From Poriferisodalis sp965198245 (GTDB taxonomy: Bacteria; Actinomycetota; Acidimicrobiia; Acidimicrobiales; Poriferisodalaceae), in assembly GCF_965198245.1 (NCBI RefSeq), contig NZ_OZ240249.1:744001-808000 (forward strand): a DNA stretch of 64,000 nt, in the 5' to 3' direction. This document shows positions 34,919 to 44,415 of this stretch, in pieces. The first letter of the stretch is position 1; the number at the start of each line of letters is the position of its first letter. Position numbers and translations under genes: made by a program. Under the pieces are notes generated by a model that saw nothing but the letters and a program-made list of their open reading frames with translations, was not told the origin of the DNA and made no database searches.

Positions 34919-34997
34919 TGGTGGAACTAGACGGAATCGAACCGTCGAACCGTCCGAGGTGGGTCTGAGTCCAACTCGGCGCACCAGCGCTAGTCCC
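34919..34997 (-). ncRNA. tRNA-like element (79 nt, acceptor and T-arm intact, abnormal D-arm)
   Basis: On the minus strand GGGACTA (34997-34991) pairs with TAGTTCC over 7 bp (one G-T), followed by A and CCA ending at 34919. A perfect T-arm is present: GACGG-TTCGATT-CCGTC. The rest departs from a normal tRNA: the D-arm is only GCGC-TGGT-GCGC, and the anticodon-like arm is CGAG/CTCG with an internal TGG/CCA and loop ACTCAGAC. Positions 8-9 and the D-loop GG do not fit. It may be a degenerate or chimeric tRNA, an att-site tRNA remnant or a genuine small RNA. The rest of the gap 34784-35106 shows no gene. Confidence 0.4.
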
Positions 34998-35031
34998 ACG
35001 AGAGCCGCACACTTCGGGGTGCGGCTCTCGT
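34998..35031. terminator. 13-bp perfect hairpin adjoining the tRNA-like element
   Basis: ACGAGAGCCGCAC and GTGCGGCTCTCGT pair perfectly around an 8-nt loop (ACTTCGGG). The hairpin starts on the base next to the 5' end of the tRNA-like element. No clear T-run follows on either strand, so terminator function is uncertain. Confidence 0.45.
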
Positions 35032-35106
35032 CATGTTGGCAGGCTGAACGCTGATAACTCTCGTTGCTTTTTGTGCACAAAGTCGTTGTCAGACTCGATG
35101 CTCTGC

Positions 35107-36102
35107 TCAGGCGAAACGCAGTGGCTCCGCCGCGCTCCAGTCGACCGGCTGCTCGTCCAGGTTCAGCGCCAGCCGATGCCAGACCAGCTCCACGGCGGCA
35201 GGGCCAGCAGGCTCAGGCTCGTCGGCGTCACCGGTTGTACCCACCATCAGCTCATACATCGAGCCGTCCGTCTCTTCGGTCGGTCTGGCCAGCAGCGCCA
35301 TGAACGCCTCGGCCATCTCGCACGGCTCGAGCATCCGGGGCTGCCATCGACCGAAGACTCGCTCGTTGCCTGCGTATTCGTTCGTCATGCCAGTGCGCAC
35401 GAACGGCAGCAGCAGAGTGAAACAGCTCACCAGATCGGCGCTGCGGCCCAGATTCACCTTCAACACTTTGGGCAGCTGCAGCACGGCCCAGTTGCTGAGT
35501 GCATAGCCCGGCACGGCCGGTCCCGGGTCGACGGCTTGACGTGAGGACACGTAGACGATCTGCGCCGGCTCACCGGCGAAGACCGCCTCGCCCGCCCACA
35601 GATGCGTCGAGGCCAAGAAGCCGTCGACCTTGGTGTTGAGCACCAGCCGCGACTGCTCGAGGTTGTCGATGAAGTGCTGGCGCACCCGTGCGCGCCGCAG
35701 CGACGTGGACTCGCCCTCGACCTGCCGCAGCGTGCGCCCCAGGTTGTAGCCCGACTCGGTCAGCCCGGAGTTGCAGATCACCAGGTTCGGTGGAAGGCCG
35801 CCCATCTGGTCGATGACGTAGCTGCGGATCGCCCACAGGTCGCGCAGATTGGTCACGTCGGCCTGCACGGGGAACGCGTGCACGCCCTCCTCACGCAGCT
35901 GGGCAATGAGGTCGAAGCCATCTTCGTAGCTGCGATGGAAGTGCACGCCGACCGAGTCGGCACCGTTCAGCCCGGTACTGAGCGCGAATGCCTGGCCGAT
36001 GCCGCCGTCCTTGCCGGCACCGGTGATCAGTACCCGCTTTCCCTCTACCGCAGCGCGGAACTCATCGAATCGGAACGAATCAGTCGGCGCGGAATAGGCC
36101 AT
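35107..36102 (-). CDS. SDR-fold oxidoreductase with YxxxN instead of YxxxK
   Basis: 331 residues from ATG 36102, chosen for GAGGAG 7 nt upstream. GKRVLITGAGKDGGIGQAFA is the nucleotide-binding motif, with the longer spacing seen in FabI-like and fungal-fatty-acid-synthase-like reductases. ICNSGLTESGYN corresponds to NNAG, and the active-site segment is VYVSSRQAVDPGPAVPGYAL followed by SNWAVLQ; Lys is replaced by Asn. The C-terminal 80 residues are unlike classical SDRs. Substrate unknown. It lies downstream of the crotonase gene on the same strand. Confidence 0.8.
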   Translation of the reverse strand: MAYSAPTDSFRFDEFRAAVEGKRVLITGAGKDGGIGQAFALSTGLNGADSVGVHFHRSYEDGFDLIAQLREEGVHAFPVQADVTNLRDLWAIRSYVIDQMGGLPPNLVICNSGLTESGYNLGRTLRQVEGESTSLRRARVRQHFIDNLEQSRLVLNTKVDGFLASTHLWAGEAVFAGEPAQIVYVSSRQAVDPGPAVPGYALSNWAVLQLPKVLKVNLGRSADLVSCFTLLLPFVRTGMTNEYAGNERVFGRWQPRMLEPCEMAEAFMALLARPTEETDGSMYELMVGTTGDADEPEPAGPAAVELVWHRLALNLDEQPVDWSAAEPLRFA

Positions 36103-36276
36103 GAGCGTGCTCCTCGGAGTGCTGGGTTCCTCGTTGAACCCAGATGGGCTGACCGCGAGTCTGCCTGAGCGAGAGCGCGGCCGATGACAGCCCACGAGCT
36201 GCGCTCGGGGGCCTCCCGCTCGTGTTCGCTGCGCGGTCAGGCCGCTGGGGCCGCGGGCCTTGCTGTGCTCGGCCTC

Positions 36277-37035
36277 CTAGCGACCGGTCCAGGAGGGTTC
36301 GCGCTTCTCGACGAACGCCCGTGGCCCCTCGAGAAAGTCTTCTGTTCCCAAGATGTTGCGGAAGTGGTCCCTAGTGATTTCCCAGCCGTCGTCCTCCGAG
36401 CGCGCATGGCTTTCCAGCACCACCGCTCGGCTCTCGCGCACGGCCTTCGGAGCGTTCGCGATGATCCGCTCTGCCAGTGTGATGGCTGCTGGAATCACCT
36501 CGCCCTCGCCGGCCATCTCGTTCACGAGCCCGAGCTGGTAGGCGCGTTCGGCCGAGATCGGGTCGCCCGTCATGGCCAATTCCAGCGCCACGTTGCGGCC
36601 CACTACCTGCGGCAGCCGGAACAGTCCTCCCGCAGCGGCCACCAGTGATCGCTTCACCTCGGGAATGCCGAAGCGGGCTCGGGGCGAGGCCACCACGAGG
36701 TCGCACGACAGCACGATCTCGAGACCGCCGGCCAGTGCAGCCCCGTCCACCGCCGCGATGAGCGGCTTAGTGCGGGGATAGCGGGCGAGCCCGGCGAAGC
36801 CGCCCTTCTCTGTCTCGATGGGTTTCTTGGCTGCAACCGACTTCAGGTCGGCTCCAGCGCTGAAGACCGTGCCTGTTCCGGCCAGGATCCCAACCCAAAC
36901 GTCGGGGTCGGCCTCGAAGCTGTCAAGGTGAGCTTCCATGGCGGAAGACACCTCGTGGCTGATGGCATTGCGGGCTTCGGGCCGGTTCAGCGTAAAGATC
37001 GCGACCCGCCCTCGGGTTTCGTACTCAACGACCAT
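36277..37035 (-). CDS. Enoyl-CoA hydratase/isomerase family protein (crotonase)
   Basis: 252 residues. Crotonase landmarks: FTLNRPEARNAISHEVSSAM, GTGTVFSAGADLKSV (first oxyanion loop), AAVDGAALAGGLEIVLSCDL (second oxyanion loop) and FGIPEVKRSLVAAAGGLFRL with one catalytic Glu. Normal length. The IS element at 37049 lies only 13 bp upstream of the ATG, so the native promoter and probably the ribosome site have been displaced. Confidence 0.9.
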   Translation of the reverse strand: MVVEYETRGRVAIFTLNRPEARNAISHEVSSAMEAHLDSFEADPDVWVGILAGTGTVFSAGADLKSVAAKKPIETEKGGFAGLARYPRTKPLIAAVDGAALAGGLEIVLSCDLVVASPRARFGIPEVKRSLVAAAGGLFRLPQVVGRNVALELAMTGDPISAERAYQLGLVNEMAGEGEVIPAAITLAERIIANAPKAVRESRAVVLESHARSEDDGWEITRDHFRNILGTEDFLEGPRAFVEKREPSWTGR

Positions 37036-37048
37036 CGTGCCAATCTAA

Positions 37049-38010
37049 GAGGCCGCGCGGATTGGCCATCCACGGGTTGGCTGGTTCCCCGGTGTATTGG
37101 TCGGGTTGTCCCGAACAAGACAACCCGTGGAGGCCGGTTTCATCATGCGCGCTTTGGAGCCTGAGGTGGTGGATGTGATCTGGGCGGCGGTCGAGCCGTT
37201 GCTGCCTGCGCGGCCGGTGCGCGGCCCCCGCAGGGGGCATCGGCCCCGGATACCGGACCGGCTGTGCTTTTGGGGGATCCTGGTGCGTTTGGCGACGGGC
37301 TGCTCGTGGCAGTCCGCGGAGGCGCTGCTGGGATGGCAGGTGTCGGACACGACGCTGCGCGCACGCCGAGACGAGTGGGTCGCTGCTGGGGTGTTCGAGC
37401 GGATCGCGGCCGAAGCGGTCGCTGCCTATGACCGGATCGTGGGACTCGATCTCGATGATGTGTGCGTCGACGGGTCCACCCACAAAGCCCCTTGCGGCGG
37501 CGAAGGGACCGGCAAGAGCCCCGTCGACCGGCGCAAGTCGGGTTGGAAGTGGTCGATCGCGGTCGACGGGGCGGGGATCCCGGTCGGGTGGGCCGCCGCG
37601 GGCGCGAACCGCAACGACATCATGCTGTTCTGCCCCACCATCGCCGAGATCGAACGACAAGGGCTCCATCACGACACCGAGACCTTGCACCTGGACCGCG
37701 GCTACTGGGGCGCCCGCGTGGACCGCTCGGCCGCCGCGGTCGGGATCACCGATCTGGTGCGGCCCCCCAAACGCAAACCCGGCCACCACGGCCCCGCCGA
37801 GCCGGTCCCGGCGCCGCTGGGGCTGCGCTGGCGCGTCGAGCGCACCAACTCATGGCTGTCCAACTACGGACAGCTGCGACGAAACACCGACCGAAAACCC
37901 GAGCACCGTCTCGCCCAGCTCGCCCTCGCCGTCGCCTTGATCGTCACCCTCAAACTCATCGACCACCGCAACCGCTGGCAACCCCACAACCGCCCAATCC
38001 GCTAACGCTC
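37049..38010 (+). mobile_element. IS5-family (IS1031-like) insertion sequence, 962 bp
   Basis: The left terminal repeat GAGGCCGCGCGGATTGG (37049-37065) and the inverted right end GAGCGTTAGCGGATTGG (reading inward from 38010) match at 12 of 17 positions. Both ends are flanked by TAA (37046-37048 and 38011-38013), a 3-bp TNA target duplication as in the IS1031 group. One transposase gene fills the element. It sits 13 bp upstream of the crotonase start. Confidence 0.85.
37145..38005 (+). CDS. IS5-family transposase
   Basis: 286 residues from ATG 37145, complete. The N-terminal helix-turn-helix-like region is RIPDRLCFWGILVRLATGCS with WQSAEALLGWQVSDTTLRAR. The DDE residues lie in DDVCVDGSTHKAP, DTETLHLDRGYWGARVD and RWRVERTNSWLSNYGQLRRN. 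All are intact, so the element may still be active. The gene ends 5 bp inside the right end of the IS. Confidence 0.92.
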   Translation: MRALEPEVVDVIWAAVEPLLPARPVRGPRRGHRPRIPDRLCFWGILVRLATGCSWQSAEALLGWQVSDTTLRARRDEWVAAGVFERIAAEAVAAYDRIVGLDLDDVCVDGSTHKAPCGGEGTGKSPVDRRKSGWKWSIAVDGAGIPVGWAAAGANRNDIMLFCPTIAEIERQGLHHDTETLHLDRGYWGARVDRSAAAVGITDLVRPPKRKPGHHGPAEPVPAPLGLRWRVERTNSWLSNYGQLRRNTDRKPEHRLAQLALAVALIVTLKLIDHRNRWQPHNRPIR

Positions 38011-38047
38011 TAAGAGACCCGCCGACCCATTGCCGTTGGTGTGCTTA

Positions 38048-38185
38048 GAGGCCGCGCGGATAGGTGACGTCTCGGAAAGTTGCTGTCACGTCTTCTTTGT
38101 GCAATTTTGCCGTCTGTGGCGGCATTTCTGCGCAAAGTCCAGGCCGTCGGGGCTGCCGGGCATCGCCGTCTATCCGCTGGGGCTC
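38048..38185. mobile_element. 138-bp MITE related to the adjacent IS1031-like element
   Basis: The terminal repeats GAGGCCGCGCGGATAG (left) and GAGCCCCAGCGGATAG (right, inverted) share the GAG-N5-GCGGAT pattern of the IS. TTA flanks both sides (38045-38047 and 38186-38188). The interior holds no gene but folds into a long hairpin (CTTTGTGCA...TGCGCAAAG enclosing TGCCG/CGGCA). The right TTA is the TAA stop codon of glpD. Confidence 0.8.
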
Positions 38186-40021
38186 TTAGCGGCGGATGTC
38201 GGGCGCGCCGAGGCGTGCGGCATCGGCGGTCTGGTCGTCGGGGCGGGTCTGGCTGTCACGCTCGGCCTCGACTCGTGCTTGGTAGTGCCAGACCTCGCGC
38301 TCGATCGTCTCGGGCGACCAGCCGAGTTCGGCGCCCATCAATTCGGCCGTGTCTGCAGCGATGTCCACGCCGCGATCCCATGACTCGACCGACAACCGCG
38401 TGCGGCGCGTCAGCACGTCGTCGAGATGCAGGGCGGCTTCGCTGCGCACTGCATGGGTCACCTCGGCTCGCAGGTAGAGGTGGCCGTTGGCCAGCGGCTC
38501 GCCCAGGTCCGGACGGGCGGTGACCAAATCGGTCACCTCGTCGATCTGATCGCCATGGCGGTCCAGCAGGTGGGCAACCGTGGCGCGGCTCAACCCCACT
38601 CGGGCACCGATCTCGTCGTGGCGCCGCCGCCGCTCCTCGTAGCCCCCAGCACCCACAAGCGGCGTGACCAGCGTGGCGGTACGGCGCGCGGCGGCGTCAC
38701 GACGGTGGCGGGGGAGCTTCGGCGCTTTGCGCCCTCGGGCCACCTCCACTTCTCCCAGCGCGAGCTCGACGGTGTCTGCTGCCATCACGCGATAGGTCGT
38801 GTACTTGCCTCCGGCCACCGAGACCAGTCCTGGTACCACACGGGCAATGGCGTGCTCGCGGCTCAGCTTGGCCGACTGTTCGGATGCCGAAGGGGCGTCG
38901 CCAGCCACCAATGGCCGCAATCCCGCGTAGACACCGCAGATGTCATCACGGCCGATCGGGTCGGCCAGCACGCTGTTGAGGCGCGCGAGCAGCAGCTCGA
39001 TGTCGGCGCTGCTCGCGGCTGGGTGGGCGTAGTCGAGATCCCAGTCGCTGTCGGTCGTGCCGATGATCCAGCGGTCACCCCACGGCACCACGAAGAGCAC
39101 GCTGGGCGGCGTCGGCACGATCAACCCGCAATGCAGATCGATCCGGTCCTTGGGCAGCAGCAGGTGGATCCCTTTCGAGGCCCGGATGCGTGTGCGCTCG
39201 AGATCGGGAGCGTCGGCGCCGCGCTCGGCCAGTTGCTCGATTTGACTGGTCCACACACCGGTGGCGTTGATCACGGCGTCGGCATCCAGCTTGAATGTGC
39301 GGCCGGTCTCGCCGCAGTGAGCGATCACGCCGCGGACTGCGCCGTCGGTGACGATCAGCTCCTGCACACGGGTCGAGGTGAGGATGCGGGCGCCGTGTGC
39401 TGCCGCCGTCCGGGCAATGGCGACGACCAGCCGAGCGTCGTCCGTCTGGCCGTCCCAGTAGGTGATGCCGCCCCGCACGACGCCTGCATCGAGGCCGGGC
39501 GCCAACTGGTGTGTACCACGCGCGCCGAGGTGGCGGTGCGAGCCATGGGCGTGGCGTCCCCCACCTGCCATCAGGCTGTAGAGCGCTATGCCGAGCCCGG
39601 TGCGCAGACGTTCTCGCCAGCCTCGCCGGATGGGGTAGAGGAACTGCACGGGGTGGACGAGGTGAGGCGCCAGCCGGCCCAGCAGCAGCCGGCGCTCGGT
39701 CAGCGACTCCTTCACGAGACCGAACTCGAGGCGCTGCAAGTACCGCAGGCCCCCGTGGATCAGCTTCGAGGATCGGCTCGAGGTGCCCGACGCAAGGTCG
39801 CGCTGTTCGAGCAACGCGACGCTGAGGCCCCGCAGCGCCAGGTCGAGGGCGCAGCCGGCGCCGGTGACGCCCCCGCCGATGACGACCACGTCAACGCGGC
39901 CGTCGCCCCGCTCGCCGCTGAGCTCCTCGAGCCAGGCGGCACGCTGGGAGGGTCCCAACCGGCTGTCGCCGGCAGTGCCGGAGGGAGGTGCACTATTGCC
40001 GGTCGCGGCAGGTTCGCTCAC
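38186..40021 (-). CDS. glpD: Glycerol-3-phosphate dehydrogenase, FAD-dependent
   Basis: 611 residues from GTG 40021. VDVVVIGGGVTGAGCALDLA is the FAD-binding motif. SGTSSRSSKLIHGGLRYLQR is diagnostic for GlpD, and FVVPWGDRWIIGTTDSDWDL, GVYAGLRPLV and VSVAGGKYTTYRVMA complete the pattern. It oxidises glycerol-3-phosphate to dihydroxyacetone phosphate at the membrane. The C-terminal about 120 residues form the usual helical cap. Its stop codon is one copy of the MITE target duplication. The class II aldolase gene lies upstream on the same strand. Confidence 0.93.
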   Translation of the reverse strand: MSEPAATGNSAPPSGTAGDSRLGPSQRAAWLEELSGERGDGRVDVVVIGGGVTGAGCALDLALRGLSVALLEQRDLASGTSSRSSKLIHGGLRYLQRLEFGLVKESLTERRLLLGRLAPHLVHPVQFLYPIRRGWRERLRTGLGIALYSLMAGGGRHAHGSHRHLGARGTHQLAPGLDAGVVRGGITYWDGQTDDARLVVAIARTAAAHGARILTSTRVQELIVTDGAVRGVIAHCGETGRTFKLDADAVINATGVWTSQIEQLAERGADAPDLERTRIRASKGIHLLLPKDRIDLHCGLIVPTPPSVLFVVPWGDRWIIGTTDSDWDLDYAHPAASSADIELLLARLNSVLADPIGRDDICGVYAGLRPLVAGDAPSASEQSAKLSREHAIARVVPGLVSVAGGKYTTYRVMAADTVELALGEVEVARGRKAPKLPRHRRDAAARRTATLVTPLVGAGGYEERRRRHDEIGARVGLSRATVAHLLDRHGDQIDEVTDLVTARPDLGEPLANGHLYLRAEVTHAVRSEAALHLDDVLTRRTRLSVESWDRGVDIAADTAELMGAELGWSPETIEREVWHYQARVEAERDSQTRPDDQTADAARLGAPDIRR

Positions 40022-40123
40022 TGCTCAGCCACTTTGTGATCAGCCCGCTGTATCAACAGGCTGCGCGAGCGGGTGCAGCTTCCCGTTGTCAAGAGACTCA
40101 TTCGCCGCTCTTGTTCGCTTCGC

Positions 40124-40915
40124 TCACAGGCCGCTCGGGCCGTCGGCGAACTCGTGAGGCAGGTGGCGGCGGATGGCCCAGCCGAACAGGTGCCAGCCGA
40201 AGTCGCCTTGGGTCAGGTTATCCTGGGCGATGCGTGCCGCCTCCGCAGAGATCGGGATGGCTTCGCGGGCTTTCATCTGCACCTCGGCGACGCGCTCGGC
40301 GAGCACGAACCAGCCGACCGCGTCGGCCGGGCTCGATCCGACCGTCAACAGGCCGTGGTTGGCAAGGATCACGGTGCGGCAGCTGCCGAGTGCGGCTGCG
40401 ATGCGCTTGCCCCCGTCGGTCGAGAGGACCTGCACCTCCCCGTCGTCGAAGAGGGCATGGTCGTCGAAGAAGCAGGTCGCTTCCTGGTTGATGGGTTCGA
40501 TCATCCGGCGCTCGGCCGAGAACGGCGTGCCCCACTGGGTGTGCGTATGCGCGGCGGCGCCGATGTCGGGACGGGCCTCGTGAATGGGGTAGTGGATGCG
40601 GTAGGCGCTGTTGTTGATCGGCGCAGGCTGGCCTTGCTGGTCGGTGGCAGTGCCATCAGGAGCCACCAGCACGAGGTCGCCGACAGCGGCCCGCTCGAAC
40701 GGCACCCCGTACCGCAGCAGCCACATGTGATCCGGTTGCATCGGGTCGCGGCAGGTGATGTGGCCGTCGCCCAGCTCGCCCCAGCGCAGCACCCCGAACA
40801 GGCGATAGGCGCGGGCCAGATCGTCGAGCAGTCGGGCGCGTTCGGCATGCGGATCGGCCTCGAAGGGCTCGGTGACATCCGCTGTGTCTTCCGCTGGGAC
40901 GTTGGGAGTTTCCAC
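40124..40915 (-). CDS. Class II aldolase/adducin family protein
   Basis: 263 residues. RLFGVLRWGELGDGHITCRD, YPIHEARPDIGAAAHTHTQW (Zn ligands in HTH), and VILANHGLLTVGSSPADAVG (third His) are family markers. The family includes sugar-phosphate aldolases and adducin-like proteins; this one is closest in style to those annotated only as class II aldolase. It is divergent from the sugar ABC ATPase gene and shares that intergenic region, which holds the 40954 operator. Confidence 0.88.
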   Translation of the reverse strand: METPNVPAEDTADVTEPFEADPHAERARLLDDLARAYRLFGVLRWGELGDGHITCRDPMQPDHMWLLRYGVPFERAAVGDLVLVAPDGTATDQQGQPAPINNSAYRIHYPIHEARPDIGAAAHTHTQWGTPFSAERRMIEPINQEATCFFDDHALFDDGEVQVLSTDGGKRIAAALGSCRTVILANHGLLTVGSSPADAVGWFVLAERVAEVQMKAREAIPISAEAARIAQDNLTQGDFGWHLFGWAIRRHLPHEFADGPSGL

Positions 40916-40953
40916 GACGCGAATTCTGTCATACCTGCCGTGCGTCAGAGCAC

Positions 40954-40973
40954 GTCCGCAACCGGTTGCGGAC
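40954..40973. promoter_or_regulatory. Perfect 20-bp palindrome, probable LacI-family operator (site 1)
   Basis: GTCCGCAACCGGTTGCGGAC lies 44 bp before the ATPase ATG. Its core GCAACCGGTTGC is identical to site 3 (52627) and of the GCAA-SCGS-TTGC type shared with site 2 (49646). The LacI-family gene at 49771-50823 is the obvious candidate regulator. Confidence 0.7.
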
Positions 40974-41017
40974 TAGCCTCGACCCACCAGGCGTGCGCGT
41001 CCGAGCCGGGGGGTTCC

Positions 41018-42178
<1,161 letters not shown>

Positions 42179-42182
42179 GCGC

Positions 42183-43253
42183 CTAAGGCTGCCAGAGGGG
42201 GCGGTGGGGCATCGTCTGCAGGACCAGCCGTCCGAACAGATCGCACTCGGCGAGGTGGGGATAGCCCGACAAGATGAAGGCGTCGATGCCCGCGGCTCGG
42301 TAGGCGTCGAGCTTGGCGGCGACTTCGTCGGGGTCGCCCACGATGGCTGCGCCGGCCCCGCTGCGTGCGCGGCCGATGCCAGTCCACAGACCGTCCTCGG
42401 CGAAGCCGTCATCGTCGGCGCCGGCTCGCAGCGCGGCTTGGCGCTGCACACCGACCGACGCCGAGTCGAGCGCCCGAGATCGGATCGCCGCCCCGGCATC
42501 GTCGTCGAGTTGGCTCACCAGCCGCCTGGTGGCTTCCATCGCCTTGGCGTTCGTCGAGCGCACGATCACGTGGGATCGCAGGCCGAACTTCAGCTCACGT
42601 CCGGCTGCTGCTGCGCGCTCTCGCATCTCGCTGATGGTTGCCGCGACGCCCGCCACGGTGTCGGGCCAGGTGAGGAACACATCCGCCGCCACGGCTGCGG
42701 TGTGCTTTGCGTCGTCGGAAAAGCCCCCGAAATAGAACGGCGGGCAACGCCCGCTCACCGTGCCGATGCGCGGCGGATCGAGTTGCACCGCGACGAATTC
42801 GCCCTCGAAGTCGACCGGCTGTCCGTCGAGCAGCGTCCGCAGCACGGTCATGTACTCGCGGGTGCGCTGGTAGCGCGGGGCCGAGGGCAGCGGCGCGCCC
42901 GGCAGGTCACTGGAGATGATGTTGATGGTGAGGCGACCGGCCGCCATCCGGTCGATGGTGGCGAGTTGGCGTGCGAGCTGTGGCGGCCACAACTCGCCCA
43001 TGCGAACAGCCAGCAGCAGGTTGATGCGGTTGGTCCGTCTCGCGATGCCTGCGGCAAAGGCGGTTGCGTCGATGCCCAGCGCGTATCCCGAGGGCAGCAG
43101 CACGTTGTCAAAGCTGTTGCGCTCGGCTGCGGTGACGATGGCGGCGCAGTGCTCCCAAGTGCTGGTCAAGGTCGGGTCCGGCACGCCCAGGAACTCGTAG
43201 TCGTCGTCGCACAGTGCCGAGAACCACGCGATCTCTGGAGGTGCTGTGTTCAT
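42183..43253 (-). CDS. LLM-class flavin-dependent oxidoreductase (SsuD-like)
   Basis: 356 residues. NSFDNVLLPSGYALGIDATA, INLLLAVRMGELWPPQLARQ, ATIDRMAAGRLTINIISSDL and PPFYFGGFSDDAKHTAAVAA fit the bacterial luciferase-like family near alkanesulfonate monooxygenase SsuD. It would oxidise an organic substrate using reduced flavin. It is the last gene of the alpha-glucoside operon (31 bp after the Gfo/Idh gene), so a sulfo- or modified-sugar substrate is possible. Confidence 0.85.
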   Translation of the reverse strand: MNTAPPEIAWFSALCDDDYEFLGVPDPTLTSTWEHCAAIVTAAERNSFDNVLLPSGYALGIDATAFAAGIARRTNRINLLLAVRMGELWPPQLARQLATIDRMAAGRLTINIISSDLPGAPLPSAPRYQRTREYMTVLRTLLDGQPVDFEGEFVAVQLDPPRIGTVSGRCPPFYFGGFSDDAKHTAAVAADVFLTWPDTVAGVAATISEMRERAAAAGRELKFGLRSHVIVRSTNAKAMEATRRLVSQLDDDAGAAIRSRALDSASVGVQRQAALRAGADDDGFAEDGLWTGIGRARSGAGAAIVGDPDEVAAKLDAYRAAGIDAFILSGYPHLAECDLFGRLVLQTMPHRPLWQP

Positions 43254-43284
43254 TGCCGCGGCTCCGCAGGCTGCGCCGCGGTGC

Positions 43285-44415
43285 TCACTGGCTCATCTCC
43301 GCCGTGGTCAGCAGCTCGCTCAGGTGCACGGGCCGGCCTTCGTCGATCGAGATGTGCGCAGCTCGCCCCATCGCCACCGACCACAGCCCGTCCATCAGTG
43401 AGCATTCGGCTGGGGCCGACTTCAGCACCGCGTCGCGAAAGCGCTCCAGCTCGATGTATGACGAGCCGTGGTGATGGCCGACCACCGGCGCGGTGCTGGT
43501 GATCTGCCGCTCGGTGATGTTGCCGATCCAGTCCCGCTCGCGCAGGCCGACACGCAGCACATCGTCGGGGATCAGCGCTTCGAGCTTGCCGCCCTCGCCA
43601 ACCACTGACAGTTCCTCCTGGTTCCGCGTGGCGTCGGCGAACATGCACAGGTCCAGCAGCGCTCTCGCGCCGGAGGCGAACTCCACGATCACGAAGGCGT
43701 TGTCCAGGATGTCGGGCGTCTCGCCGCCGTAATTCTCGTCGAGGTGGTTCAAGTCCTGTGCGCCCGATGCCATGACGCGCACCGGCTGGCAACGCACGAT
43801 GAACCGCATCAGATCGAAGAAGTGGCAACACTTCTCGACCAACGTCCCGCCGGTGTTGCGGTTGAATCGGTTCCAGTCGCGCACTTTCGGCTGGAAGGGG
43901 AAGCGGTGCTCGCGGATCGCAACCATGCGGATGGGACCGACCGCGCCGGCGTGAGCCTGCTCGATGAGCGAAGCCACCGGCGCCATGTAGCGGTATTCGA
44001 GGCCCACCCAGGCGAGCGGTGCCGCGGGCCCGAGTGCATCGAGCCCGTCGATGATGCGGCGACACTCGTCGAGTGTGGAAGCCAGCGGCTTCTCGATGAG
44101 CTGCGGCACGCCGGCTGAGGCGACGTCGAGGACGATGTCGGTGTGGAGATGATTCGGCGTGGCGACCACGACGGCGTCGCACAGCCCTGCATCGAGCATC
44201 ATTCGGTGGTTTTCGAAGCAGGGGATCGGGTCGAGCCCGCTGCAGGCCAGCTGGTAGTGCGCTGCTTCGAGCGACGGCTCCCAGTTGTCGCAGTACGCAG
44301 CTACCTCGGCACCATCGAGCGCGATCAGGTTGGCGATGTGCTCGATGCCCATCATGCCGGTGCCGATGACACCGAATCGCATCGGCCGATCACTGTCCCG
44401 GGCGCTGTCGGTCAC
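43285..44415 (-). CDS. Gfo/Idh/MocA family oxidoreductase
   Basis: 376 residues from GTG 44415, chosen because it overlaps the stop of the upstream aldo/keto reductase gene (GTGA); ATG 44382 is the alternative. It has RFGVIGTGMMGIEHIANLIA (NAD-binding), VVVATPNHLHTDIVLDVASA and the EKP motif in PQLIEKPLAS. NRFNRNTGGTLVEKCCHFFD is the conserved substrate-side segment. It would oxidise or reduce sugars or inositols. Confidence 0.9.
   Translation of the reverse strand: MTDSARDSDRPMRFGVIGTGMMGIEHIANLIALDGAEVAAYCDNWEPSLEAAHYQLACSGLDPIPCFENHRMMLDAGLCDAVVVATPNHLHTDIVLDVASAGVPQLIEKPLASTLDECRRIIDGLDALGPAAPLAWVGLEYRYMAPVASLIEQAHAGAVGPIRMVAIREHRFPFQPKVRDWNRFNRNTGGTLVEKCCHFFDLMRFIVRCQPVRVMASGAQDLNHLDENYGGETPDILDNAFVIVEFASGARALLDLCMFADATRNQEELSVVGEGGKLEALIPDDVLRVGLRERDWIGNITERQITSTAPVVGHHHGSSYIELERFRDAVLKSAPAECSLMDGLWSVAMGRAAHISIDEGRPVHLSELLTTAEMSQ

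Noticed and set aside
34919..34997. Normal tRNA call on the plus strand (TCGGCGCACCA end)
   Set aside because: The plus-strand T-arm has a mismatch and no matching 5' acceptor strand; the minus-strand acceptor and T-arm are far better.
38041..38061. Direct repeat AGAGGCCGCGCGGAT at 37048 and 38047 as a long IS target duplication
   Set aside because: It is explained by the left ends of two related elements (IS and MITE), each with its own TNA duplication.
36214..40140. Similar GC-rich stretches near 36214-36250 and 40098-40135 (both containing CGCTC-x-TGTTCGCT and CAGGCCGCT)
   Set aside because: The second is partly inside the aldolase coding end and similarity is short and low-complexity; not convincing as a repeat family.
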